From assembly GCA_023389455.1 (NCBI GenBank), contig JAEWEJ010000134.1, positions 1-12,963 of the forward strand: 12,963 nucleotides of DNA, read 5' to 3'. The notes beneath the pieces were generated by a model. It worked only from the letters and a program-made list of their open reading frames with translations, did no database searches and had not been told where the DNA came from. A program made the translations under genes and the position numbers. Positions 1 through 5,961 of this stretch are shown piece by piece. This DNA is from Actinomycetes bacterium. GTDB taxonomy: Bacteria > Actinomycetota > Actinomycetes > Actinomycetales > Cellulomonadaceae. Position 1 is the first letter of the stretch, and every line of letters starts with the position of its first letter.

Positions 1-711
1 GCCCGTGAGCGCGTGCACTACGGCTCCGAAGAGGGCCTCGACTTCACGAACATCTACTTCTACACCGTGGCGTACCACGCCATCCGGGCCTCCAACCGGC
101 TCGCGATCGAGCGCGGCAAGGCGTTCGACGGCTTCGAGGACTCGACGTACGCGTCGGGCGCCTACTTCGAGAAGTACGTGAACGGCACCTGGGAGCCCAA
201 GACGGCGCGCGTGCGCGAGCTCTTCGAGACCGCCGGCGTGCGGATCCCCACGCAGGATGACTGGCGCGAGCTGGCCGCCTCGGTGCGCGAGCACGGGCTG
301 TACAACCAGAACCTGCAGGCCGTCCCGCCCACCGGGTCGATCTCGTACATCAACCACTCAACGTCCTCGATCCACCCCGTGGCGTCGAAGATCGAGATCC
401 GCAAGGAAGGCAAGATCGGGCGCGTCTACTACCCGGCGCCGTTCCTCACGAACGACAACCTGGAGTACTACCAGGACGCGTACGAGATCGGCTACGAGAA
501 GATCATCGACACCTATGCCGAGGCCACGCAGCACGTGGACCAGGGCCTGTCGCTGACGCTGTTCTTCAAGGACACCGCCACCACGCGTGACATCAACAAG
601 GCGCAGATCTACGCCTGGCGAAAGGGCATCAAGACGCTGTACTACATCCGCCTGCGCCAGCTCGCCCTGGAGGGCACGGAAGTGGAGAACTGTGTCTCCT
701 GCATGCTCTGA
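1..711 (+). CDS. nrdE: Class Ib ribonucleotide reductase large (alpha) subunit NrdE, 3' part only
   Basis: The frame is open from base 1, so the gene starts upstream of the window; the last 236 codons are present. NrdE reduces ribonucleoside diphosphates to deoxy forms in the cytoplasm, using a radical supplied by NrdF. Visible family features are the VPPTGSISYINHSTSSIHP segment of the active-site barrel, the Tyr-Tyr pair in TLYYIRLRQ that ends the radical-transfer path in the alpha subunit, and the C-terminal CVSCML tail whose Cys-x-x-Cys pair re-reduces the active site after each turnover (thioredoxin/NrdH-linked in this family). The catalytic cysteine region lies outside the window. Only 15 nt separate its stop from the next start, so it is probably co-transcribed with the endonuclease gene and nrdF. 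Codon use is strongly GC-biased and typical of a native, well-expressed gene. Identity is secure. Confidence 0.96.
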   Translation, partial: ARERVHYGSEEGLDFTNIYFYTVAYHAIRASNRLAIERGKAFDGFEDSTYASGAYFEKYVNGTWEPKTARVRELFETAGVRIPTQDDWRELAASVREHGLYNQNLQAVPPTGSISYINHSTSSIHPVASKIEIRKEGKIGRVYYPAPFLTNDNLEYYQDAYEIGYEKIIDTYAEATQHVDQGLSLTLFFKDTATTRDINKAQIYAWRKGIKTLYYIRLRQLALEGTEVENCVSCML

Positions 712-726
712 CGTGCGAGGACGCCC

Positions 727-1530
727 GTGACTGACGATCAGGGGGTGGGCGCCGTGGGCTCTGTCTACGGCGTCCGCCTGCCCCTGTCGGCCGAGTACCG
801 CTACATCGGCATGACGGAGAAGACCGTGGCTCGCCGGTTCGCGCGCCATCGTGCCGAGGCACGAGCTGGGCGTCGGACTCCGTTTTACGACTGGCTGCGA
901 AAGCACGGCGACGACGCAGTCGTGGACGTGCTCGAGCGCGTCGTGACCTCGCGTGCCGACCTGGGTGCTGCGGAGATCCGATGGATCGCCGCTCGCCGCG
1001 CGGCGGGGGACCGACTCCTCAACCTGACAGATGGTGGCCTCGGACCCACCGGGGTCGTGTGGACCGATGAGCAACGCGAGGCTGCTCGGCTCCGCGCCAC
1101 GGGGCGGCAGGGGGTCAGGCGTCCCGGCGCGCTGAACCCGTTCTACGGGAGGAAGCACAGTGCCGAGCAACGCGAGGCGTGGTCCCGGGATCGCGCCGGG
1201 ACAGGCACGGGTGAGTCGAACCCCAACTACGGCAAGTTCGGGCCTGACCACCCCAGCTTTGGCCGCACCCTGAGTGACGAGGCGCGGCTCGCCCTCTCCG
1301 AGGCGCGTCAAGGTCCCAGGAACCCCAACTTCGGCAAGACTGCGAGCGCCGAGACGAGGGCCAAGATGTCCGCTGTCCGTCGTGGTCGGCCAATGCCGTC
1401 CAGCCGGCGCAACGCCCACACTAGGCATCACACGAACAAGGGTGCGTGGAGCCCGCGATGCGGGTTCTGCGACACGATCGTCGAGCGGCAGTTCGCCCTG
1501 CTCGTACCCCAGGGAGATGAAAAAGCATGA
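727..1530 (+). CDS. Free-standing GIY-YIG homing-endonuclease-like protein with NUMOD3 repeats, between nrdE and nrdF
   Basis: This 267-residue protein has an N-terminal GIY-YIG nuclease domain. V13-Y14-G15 is the GIY element and Y26-I27-G28 the YIG element. R37 and H41 follow in the catalytic helix, E83 lies in AAEIRWIA as the likely metal-binding Glu, and LLNLTDGG follows. Three NUMOD3-type DNA-binding repeats come next, with cores NPFYGRKHS (137-145), NPNYGKFGPDHPSFGR (165-180) and NPNFGKTAS (199-207). The C-terminus carries HTRHH (231-235) and CGFC (245-248), a possible zinc site resembling tails of actinophage homing proteins. Such enzymes cut an allele lacking them and spread by gene conversion. 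The GTG start at 727 sits 5 nt after AGGA (718-721). The stop overlaps the nrdF ATG (ATGA, 1527-1530), so the gene has absorbed nrdF's ribosome binding site. Codon bias is looser than in nrdE/nrdF, suggesting transfer. Family call is secure; active homing is inferred. Confidence 0.88.
   Translation: MTDDQGVGAVGSVYGVRLPLSAEYRYIGMTEKTVARRFARHRAEARAGRRTPFYDWLRKHGDDAVVDVLERVVTSRADLGAAEIRWIAARRAAGDRLLNLTDGGLGPTGVVWTDEQREAARLRATGRQGVRRPGALNPFYGRKHSAEQREAWSRDRAGTGTGESNPNYGKFGPDHPSFGRTLSDEARLALSEARQGPRNPNFGKTASAETRAKMSAVRRGRPMPSSRRNAHTRHHTNKGAWSPRCGFCDTIVERQFALLVPQGDEKA
1511..1516 (+). promoter_or_regulatory. nrdF ribosome binding site inside the endonuclease gene
   Basis: AGGGAG lies 10 nt before the nrdF ATG and within the last codons of the GIY-YIG gene. 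It supports the start at 1527 and shows that the endonuclease coding sequence extends over the native nrdF translation signal instead of ending before it. Confidence 0.6.
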
Positions 1531-2507
1531 CCCCCACCGGCAAGCTCAAGCTCGTCAGCCGTGTCTCGGCGATCAACTGGAACCGGGTTGAGGACGAGAA
1601 GGACGCCGAGGTGTGGGACCGCCTCGTCGGGAACTTCTGGCTGCCCGAGAAGGTGCCGGTGTCCAACGACATCCAGTCGTGGGCGACGCTCAACGAGCAG
1701 GAGAAGACGCTCACCACGCGCGTCTTCACCGGCCTGACGCTGCTGGACACCATCCAGGGCACCGTAGGCGCGGTCTCGCTCATCCCGGACGCGCTCACCC
1801 CGCACGAGGAAGCCGTCTACACGAACATCGCGTTCATGGAGTCGGTCCACGCCAAGTCGTACTCGTCGATCTTCTCGACGCTGATCTCCACCGCGGAGAT
1901 CGACGACGCGTTCCGCTGGTCGGAGGAGAACCCCAACCTCCAGCGCAAGGCCGAGATCATCATGGGCTACTACCGCGGTGACGACCCGCTCAAGCGCAAG
2001 GTCGCCTCGACGCTGCTCGAGTCGTTCCTGTTCTACTCGGGCTTCTACCTGCCCATGTACTGGTCGAGCCGGGCCAAGCTCACCAACACGGCCGACCTGA
2101 TCCGCCTGATCATCCGTGACGAGGCCGTGCACGGGTACTACATCGGCTACAAGTACCAGAAGGGCCTCGAGCTGGTCAGTGAGGCCGAGCGTGCCGAGCT
2201 CAAGGACTACACGTTCAACCTGCTCTTCGAGCTGTACGACAACGAGGTGGAGTACACCCAGGACCTCTACGACGAGCTCGGCCTGACCGAGGACGTCAAG
2301 AAGTTCCTGCGCTACAACGCCAACAAGGCCCTGATGAACCTCGGCTACGAGGCGCTGTTCCCGCGCGACGAGACGGACGTCAACCCGGCGATCCTCTCCG
2401 CGCTGTCCCCGAACGCCGACGAGAACCACGACTTCTTCTCCGGGTCGGGCTCGTCGTACGTCATCGGCAAGGCCGTCAACACCGAGGACGACGACTGGGA
2501 CTTCTGA
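1527..2507 (+). CDS. nrdF: Class Ib ribonucleotide reductase small (beta) subunit NrdF
   Basis: NrdF (326 aa, full family length) holds the dimetal-tyrosyl radical cofactor (Mn or Fe) used by NrdE. All expected ligands are visible by alignment with the E. coli NrdF pattern: D74, E105, H108, E165, E199 and H202, with radical tyrosine Y112 in the motif ESVHAKSY. The C-terminal DDDWDF tail is the peptide by which NrdF docks to NrdE. The ATG at 1527 is preferred because the N-terminus (KLKLVSRVSAINWNR) matches the family start. Its ribosome binding site, AGGGAG at 1511-1516, lies inside the upstream endonuclease gene, and the ATGA overlap suggests translational coupling. A strong hairpin follows at once (2521-2567). 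The last 19 bases recur exactly at 4707-4725. The gene looks intact and functional. Confidence 0.98.
   Translation: MTPTGKLKLVSRVSAINWNRVEDEKDAEVWDRLVGNFWLPEKVPVSNDIQSWATLNEQEKTLTTRVFTGLTLLDTIQGTVGAVSLIPDALTPHEEAVYTNIAFMESVHAKSYSSIFSTLISTAEIDDAFRWSEENPNLQRKAEIIMGYYRGDDPLKRKVASTLLESFLFYSGFYLPMYWSSRAKLTNTADLIRLIIRDEAVHGYYIGYKYQKGLELVSEAERAELKDYTFNLLFELYDNEVEYTQDLYDELGLTEDVKKFLRYNANKALMNLGYEALFPRDETDVNPAILSALSPNADENHDFFSGSGSSYVIGKAVNTEDDDWDF
2489..2507 (+). repeat. Direct repeat copy 1 (functional end of nrdF)
   Basis: CGACGACTGGGACTTCTGA is the end of nrdF, coding DDWDF and the stop. The identical 19 bases occur in the same orientation at 4707-4725. The match breaks at the base on each side (A versus C on the left, C versus T on the right). 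An exact 19-mer that ends precisely at a stop codon is unlikely to be chance. Confidence 0.9.
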
Positions 2508-2520
2508 CCTCCCGCCCTTG

Positions 2521-2567
2521 ACGCAGCGACGCCGCCGACCTCCACGAGGTCGGCGGCGTCGCTGCGT
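2521..2567. terminator. Strong hairpin after nrdF, probable bidirectional terminator
   Basis: Bases 2521-2542 pair perfectly with 2546-2567, a 22-bp GC-rich stem with a 3-nt CAC loop. There is no T-run, as is usual in high-GC actinobacteria. It lies 13 nt after the nrdF stop and between two convergent genes (nrdF and the XRE regulator, whose stop is at 2622), so it may end transcription from both sides. Confidence 0.8.
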
Positions 2568-2621
2568 TCCGTCGGTTCCCGTGCGACCCGTGCGCGCCGG
2601 CATGGGAATGTCGCCACAGCC

Positions 2622-3476
2622 CTACCGGCCGAGCTCCGGCCCTGCAGCGTGGACCGCGGCATCGCGGGTCGCCGCGATCGTCCCGAGGAGCCTCAGGGCG
2701 TGATCGCTCGCGGACGCGGGTTCCGCGCGGTAGACGATGAGCTGCTGGCCGGCGGCACCCCGCACGTCGAACGAGTTGAACTCGAGGGTGAGGCGCCCGA
2801 CGTCCGGGTGGACGAACGCCTTGGCCTCATGGGTCTTCCCACGCGCGTCGTTCTTCGCCCAGAGCGCGCGGAAGCGCGGGCTCACGGCCAGCTCCTCCAC
2901 CAGCGCCAGCGCGGCGCCGTCGTGCGGGTCGTAGCCCAGCGCCAGCCGGATGTTCGCGACGCAGGCCTGCGCGGACCGGTCCCAGTCGTCGAAGAAGGCC
3001 GCCCCCGTGGGATCCACGAAGACCATCCGGGCGAGGTTCTCGGTCACCTCGAACGGCGAGTAGAGCGCTCGGGCCAGGGGGTTCAGGGCGAGGATGTCCA
3101 GGCGGCGGTTCAGGATGAGGGCCGGGGTGTCGGGCCACGCGTCCATCAGGCGATGCAGCGACGGGTCGACCTGCTCGCTGACAGGTGACAGGGATGCGGA
3201 GGGCGTCGCGCCCGCCAGGCGGAACAGGTGCTCGCGGGCATCGGGTGCGAGGTCGAGTGCTCGGCTCAGCGCATGGAGCACGGATGCTGACGGGTTCTGC
3301 TCGCGCCCCTGCTCGAGCCTGGAGTAGTAGTCGACGCTGACCCCGGCCAGCATCGCCACCTCCTCGCGGCGGAGGCCGGGCACGCGACGCACCCCGCTCC
3401 AGCGGATGTCGGCGGCGTCGGGGCTGAGGGCCGCGCGGCGCGCGGTGAGGAAGAGCCCGAGGTCATTGGTCGCCAT
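2622..3476 (-). CDS. XRE-family regulator with MmyB-type ligand-binding domain
   Basis: The product is 284 aa from ATG at 3476, which gives the usual family start (MATNDLGLFLTARRAAL); an open frame continues upstream to 3671 but would add atypical sequence across the promoter region. Residues about 34-62 (PGLRREEVAMLAGVSVDYYSRLEQGR) form the helix-turn-helix. Residues about 105-255 match the PAS-like MmyB ligand-binding domain: PALILNRRLDILALNPLARALY, NLARMVFVDP, HPDVGRLTLEF, then GQQLIVYRAEPASASDHALRLL. Known relatives often sit divergently from the oxidoreductase or hydrolase gene they control. Here the divergent neighbour is the Atu4866 operon (start 3659, 182 nt away), so this is its likely regulator. 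The ligand is unknown. The family call is firm; the target is inferred from position. Confidence 0.93.
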   Translation of the reverse strand: MATNDLGLFLTARRAALSPDAADIRWSGVRRVPGLRREEVAMLAGVSVDYYSRLEQGREQNPSASVLHALSRALDLAPDAREHLFRLAGATPSASLSPVSEQVDPSLHRLMDAWPDTPALILNRRLDILALNPLARALYSPFEVTENLARMVFVDPTGAAFFDDWDRSAQACVANIRLALGYDPHDGAALALVEELAVSPRFRALWAKNDARGKTHEAKAFVHPDVGRLTLEFNSFDVRGAAGQQLIVYRAEPASASDHALRLLGTIAATRDAAVHAAGPELGR

Positions 3477-3658
3477 GCAGACAGCCTGCCCGTTCTGGTG
3501 CGTCGGTGACAGGACGTGGCGCACCCAGGCTGTCGCTGTGTGATCCACACCGGGCAGTCGGGGTGCGCCCCACCCTGGGTGTGTCACGGCCTGTCTGCTC
3601 CGAACGCGGACCCGCAGGCTCGTGGTCAGGATCTCCACCGGGGGATCGAGGAGGAAGC
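3477..3658. promoter_or_regulatory. Divergent promoter region with candidate operator repeats
   Basis: This 182-nt gap must hold both divergent promoters. Inverted elements seen are CACCCAGG (3522-3529) with CCTGGGTG (3574-3581); GCAGACAG (3477-3484) with CTGTCTGC (3591-3598); GTGAC (3506-3510) with GTCAC (3583-3587); and the short palindrome GTGTG-ATC-CACAC (3538-3550). The nested symmetry suggests regulator binding, but no element stands out as the operator and no convincing -10/-35 pair can be chosen. The Atu4866 fusion gene has an excellent ribosome binding site (AGGAGGA, 3649-3655). Confidence 0.4.
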
Positions 3659-4402
3659 ATGAACAACGCATTCACACCCGAGCTGCTGGCACGCATCATC
3701 GACAACCAGGCCGCCTCCACGCAGCCGCTGCTGTTCGTCGGTGCGCGGGTCCACCTGTTCGACTCGCTGGTCGGCGAGATGGAGGGTGCTGACATCCTCC
3801 TCGGCGAGGGGTTCATCGTCGGCACCGGCCCTGGCATCGTGACAGCCGCGGGCGACGACAACGCCCTCGTGATCGACTGCGCGGGCATGGTCATCGTGCC
3901 CGTGGTGATCGATGCCCGTGCCGCGCTCGGCCTCAATGCCGGCCGGGCCTCGGATGTCGGGACTCTCTGGCCGGGGAACACGGGGAACTTCGCGATCGTG
4001 GACGCCGCGCTGGCGACCGACGCGGCGACCGCCATCGTGGCGGTGCTGACGCGCCCTGAGTCCGTGGCGGCGATCGTCGTCGACGGCAAGGTCGTGCTCT
4101 GGAACGGGGAGCGGACCGTGAACGCCCCCGAACGGCCGGACACCACGCATGCGGGTGAGGTCGCCGCTTCCACCAGCCCCTACCTGGGGATGTGGATCGA
4201 CACGTCCGGCTTCCTCCACCAGGAGCTCACGGCGGACGGACGCTACGACGAGACCCGCGGCGGCCGGCCGCACGCGTTCCAGGGTGCCTTCTGGATCGAC
4301 GGCGACCGCATCGACTACCTCGACGACCTGGGCTTCTGGGCGTTCGGCGAGTTCGTCGACGGTGTCCTCCACCACGGCCCCTACACGCTCACGCGCCGCT
4401 GA
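3659..4402 (+). CDS. Barrel-less amidohydrolase-like domain fused to a C-terminal Atu4866 domain
   Basis: The product is 247 aa. ATG at 3659 is chosen because AGGAGGA ends 3 nt upstream; the frame stays open to 3506 but that extension lacks such a site. Residues about 24-150 resemble the small beta-sandwich (composite) domain of amidohydrolases: LLFVGARVHLFDS, GADILLGEGFIVGTGPGI, VIDCAGMVIVPVVIDAR, then directly LWPGNTGNFAIVDA and AAIVVDGKVVLWNGE. In true amidohydrolases a metal-binding barrel of some 250 residues sits between these parts, entered through a PGxxDxHxH motif. Here that point reads VPVVIDARAAL and the barrel is absent, so hydrolase activity is not expected. Residues about 174-247 (PYLGMWID...HQELTADGRYDETRGG...DRIDYLDDLGFWAFGEFVDGVLHHG) form an Atu4866 domain, a small beta-rich fold of unknown function. 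It heads an operon with the free Atu4866 gene 26 nt downstream. Function unknown. Confidence 0.85.
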   Translation: MNNAFTPELLARIIDNQAASTQPLLFVGARVHLFDSLVGEMEGADILLGEGFIVGTGPGIVTAAGDDNALVIDCAGMVIVPVVIDARAALGLNAGRASDVGTLWPGNTGNFAIVDAALATDAATAIVAVLTRPESVAAIVVDGKVVLWNGERTVNAPERPDTTHAGEVAASTSPYLGMWIDTSGFLHQELTADGRYDETRGGRPHAFQGAFWIDGDRIDYLDDLGFWAFGEFVDGVLHHGPYTLTRR

Positions 4403-4428
4403 CCCACCGACCGCGAAGGAGAACCGAC

Positions 4429-4677
4429 ATGCCCGAGACCACCTCTCACCCCTACGTCGGCATGTGGCACACCGCTGACGCGCACGTCCGCCACGAGCTG
4501 CTCCCCGGCGGGCGGTACGTCGAGGCTCGCGGGACGCGGGAGGCCGCGTACACCGGCAGCTACACCGTCACCGGCGATCACATCGACTACGTGGACGACA
4601 CGGGGTTCACCGCGGACGGCGACTTCATCCAGGGTGTTCTGCATCACGGCGGCATGGTCCTGCGCCGGGTCGAGTAG
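4429..4677 (+). CDS. Small Atu4866-domain protein
   Basis: This 82-aa protein is essentially one Atu4866 domain (PYVGMWHTADAHVRHELLPGGRYVEARG, then DHIDYVDDTGFTADGDFIQGVLHHGGMVLRR). The ATG follows AAGGAGA (4416-4422) by 6 nt, and only 26 nt separate it from the upstream stop, so it is co-transcribed with the fusion protein, whose C-terminal domain is its paralogue. Conserved GMW, HxEL, GRY, IDY-DD-GF and GVLHH stretches are shared by both copies. This suggests duplication, with one copy fused to the amidohydrolase-like part. The fold has been described as lipocalin-like in structural genomics work (recalled, not verified here); the role is unknown. No signal peptide or membrane segment is seen. 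If its TAG stop at 4675 were read through, the frame would continue into the nrdF-like tail and end at 4725. Confidence 0.87.
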   Translation: MPETTSHPYVGMWHTADAHVRHELLPGGRYVEARGTREAAYTGSYTVTGDHIDYVDDTGFTADGDFIQGVLHHGGMVLRRVE

Positions 4678-4681
4678 CCGC

Positions 4682-4725
4682 GCCGTCGGCGAGGTGACCC
4701 CCACGCCGACGACTGGGACTTCTGA
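4682..4725 (+). pseudogene. Remnant of the 3' end of an nrdF gene
   Basis: The last 19 bases (4707-4725) are identical to the end of nrdF and read DDWDF-stop. Upstream bases still resemble nrdF after one gap: GCC GTC GGC GAG GTG ACC CCC ACG reads AVGEVTPT, against VIGKAVNT in the intact gene, and then a frame change leads into DDWDF. The remnant differs from the intact gene by substitutions plus a net 4-nt deletion, so it is not a fresh duplicate. It begins 4 nt after the stop of the Atu4866 gene and is followed 16 nt later by a strong hairpin, as a genuine gene end would be. The most economical reading is the tail of a former or divergent nrdF allele. The exact 19-mer is certain; the homology of the upstream 25 nt is less so. 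Confidence 0.72.
4707..4725 (+). repeat. Direct repeat copy 2 (vestigial nrdF end)
   Basis: This is an exact 19-bp copy of 2489-2507 in the same orientation, 2218 bp downstream. Together the two copies bracket the XRE regulator and both Atu4866 genes. Confidence 0.9.
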
Positions 4726-4741
4726 TCCCGGCGTGACCACA

Positions 4742-4781
4742 GCCGCTGCCCCCGTGACCGTCCGGTCACGGGGGCAGCGGC
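4742..4781. terminator. Strong hairpin after the nrdF remnant
   Basis: Bases 4742-4759 pair perfectly with 4764-4781 (18 bp) around a GTCC loop, with no T-run. It probably terminates the Atu4866 operon. Its placement 16 nt after a nrdF-type stop mirrors the hairpin 13 nt after the intact nrdF, consistent with it being the original nrdF terminator of the resident allele. Confidence 0.78.
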
Positions 4782-4865
4782 ATGCCGGGCTCACCCCGCG
4801 CGCACGAGGACGCCGGTGTGCTGCGGCGGGCCCGCGGTGTGCGCAGTCCGGTGCCTGAGAGACGG

Positions 4866-4895
4866 CTGTCGCCGTGCGGGCTGCCCGCGTAGCGT
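4866..4895 (+). promoter_or_regulatory. Possible promoter of the sulfurtransferase gene
   Basis: CTGTCG (4866-4871) and TAGCGT (4890-4895) are separated by 18 nt and resemble a weak actinobacterial -35/-10 pair. They would give a leader of about 30 nt before the ATG at 4934. The match is loose and could be chance in GC-rich DNA. Confidence 0.25.
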
Positions 4896-4933
4896 CGACG
4901 GCCACGCCCCGGAACCTCAGCGAGGAGAGCCCG

Positions 4934-5830
4934 ATGACCTCTGCCCTTGCCGCGCTCGTCAGCCCCGACGAGCTGCACGCCGCCGCCGCGGCGGGCGCCG
5001 TACCCCTCGTGGTGCTCGACGCCTCGACGGCCCTCGCCACGCACGGTGAGGGCGAGCCGTACACGGCCCAGGCGCTGCGTGACGAGTACCTCGACGCGCA
5101 CGTGCCCGGCGCCGCGTTCGTCGACGTGCCGAGCGAGCTGTCGGACACCTCCGCCCCGCAGCTGTTCACCGTCCCCGCCCCCGAGGCCCTGGCCGCCGCC
5201 CTCGGTGCGCTCGGCATCGGCGACGACACCCATGTCGTCGTCTACGACACCGTCGGTTCCGCGTGGGCGACGCGCGTCTGGTGGCTGCTGCGCTGGCTGG
5301 GCCACGACCACGTGTCGGTGCTCGACGGTGGCCTCGGCGCCTGGCGTGCGGCCGGGCTGCCCGTCGCGAGCGGGACCGAGGACGACGCGGCCGCCCGTGC
5401 CACCCCGGGCAGCCTGACCCCCCGCGTGCGGCCCGAGCTGCTGGCGACGCTGCCGCAGGTCGAGCAGATCTCTGCCGGGTCGGCAGCCGGGTTGCTGGTC
5501 AACGCGCTCGACCCCGCGACCTTCCGGGGCGAGCAGGAGGTCAGTCCGTACCCGCGCCGCGGACGGATCCCCGGCAGCGTCAACCTGCCGTTGTTCACGT
5601 TCCTCGACCCGACGACCGGCCGCTTCCTGCCGCCGGCCGACCTGCGCGGCCTCCTGCAGGACGGCGGCCTGCTCGACGCCGAGGGCGCCGTCACCTACTG
5701 CGGCGGCGGGATCGCCGCGACGGTCCCGGCGTTCGCGGCGTACGTCGCGGCCGGCGTCGACGTCGCGGTCTACGACGGCTCCCTCTCGGAGTGGACGGCG
5801 GACGAGGGGCGCCCGGTCGAGGTCGGCTGA
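4934..5830 (+). CDS. Two-domain rhodanese-type sulfurtransferase (thiosulfate/3-mercaptopyruvate type)
   Basis: The product is 298 aa, full length for tandem-rhodanese sulfurtransferases, which move a sulfane sulfur from thiosulfate or 3-mercaptopyruvate to cyanide or thiols via a cysteine persulfide. The N-terminal domain (about 1-145) keeps the fold landmarks (AHVPGAAFVDV; VVVYDTVGSAWATRVWWLLRWLGHDHVSVLDGGLGAW) but has Asp105 where a catalytic Cys would sit, as is normal for the inactive half. The C-terminal domain (about 165-298) has the active-site loop with Cys256 in TYCGGGIAATV, plus GRIPGSVNLPL. The CGGGIA loop differs from the CGSGV/CGTGV loops of well-studied enzymes, so the preferred donor cannot be read from sequence. 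The ATG at 4934 follows GAGGAG (4922-4927) by 6 nt. It is probably monocistronic, flanked by hairpins at 4742-4781 and 5915-5952. Confidence 0.92.
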   Translation: MTSALAALVSPDELHAAAAAGAVPLVVLDASTALATHGEGEPYTAQALRDEYLDAHVPGAAFVDVPSELSDTSAPQLFTVPAPEALAAALGALGIGDDTHVVVYDTVGSAWATRVWWLLRWLGHDHVSVLDGGLGAWRAAGLPVASGTEDDAAARATPGSLTPRVRPELLATLPQVEQISAGSAAGLLVNALDPATFRGEQEVSPYPRRGRIPGSVNLPLFTFLDPTTGRFLPPADLRGLLQDGGLLDAEGAVTYCGGGIAATVPAFAAYVAAGVDVAVYDGSLSEWTADEGRPVEVG

Positions 5831-5914
5831 GCCTGTCGCCGGGGTCCCGGTCGCCTTGCGCTGCGCCAGGGCGACGGGGCCGCCGCCGTCGGCGCCGCGA
5901 CGCCCACCTCGGGG

Positions 5915-5952
5915 CCGGTGACGAGGTCGGCGCGCCGGTGCCTCGTCACCGG
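5915..5952. terminator. Hairpin between convergent sulfurtransferase and hydrolase genes
   Basis: CCGGTGACGAGG (5915-5926) pairs perfectly with CCTCGTCACCGG (5941-5952), 12 bp, with a 14-nt loop that itself contains the palindrome CGGCGCGCCG. It lies 9 nt from the stop of the minus-strand hydrolase and could serve both convergent genes. A weaker imperfect stem-loop (GTCGCC 5850-5855 with GGCGAC 5870-5875) lies closer to the sulfurtransferase stop. Confidence 0.7.
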
Positions 5953-5961
5953 ACGCCCGCG

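Noticed and set aside
1428..2603. Minus-strand open frame (391 codons) opposite nrdF
   Set aside because: Antisense shadow of nrdF; the translation has no domain and the opposite strand encodes every NrdF metal ligand.
3626..4375. Minus-strand open frame (249 codons) opposite the Atu4866 fusion gene
   Set aside because: Antisense shadow; the plus-strand gene has an ideal ribosome binding site and recognisable domains.
2508..4706. The bracketed block as a complete integrative mobile element
   Set aside because: It contains no integrase, transposase or relaxase and no terminal inverted repeats; the direct repeats alone support insertion or recombination but not a self-mobile element.
4851..4933. 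CTGAGA (4855-4860) and GGAACC near the sulfurtransferase start, suggesting a TPP or other riboswitch
   Set aside because: The remaining conserved elements and helices of the TPP aptamer (GGGGTGCC pairing, TGAACCTGATC) are absent, and no known aptamer layout could be matched.
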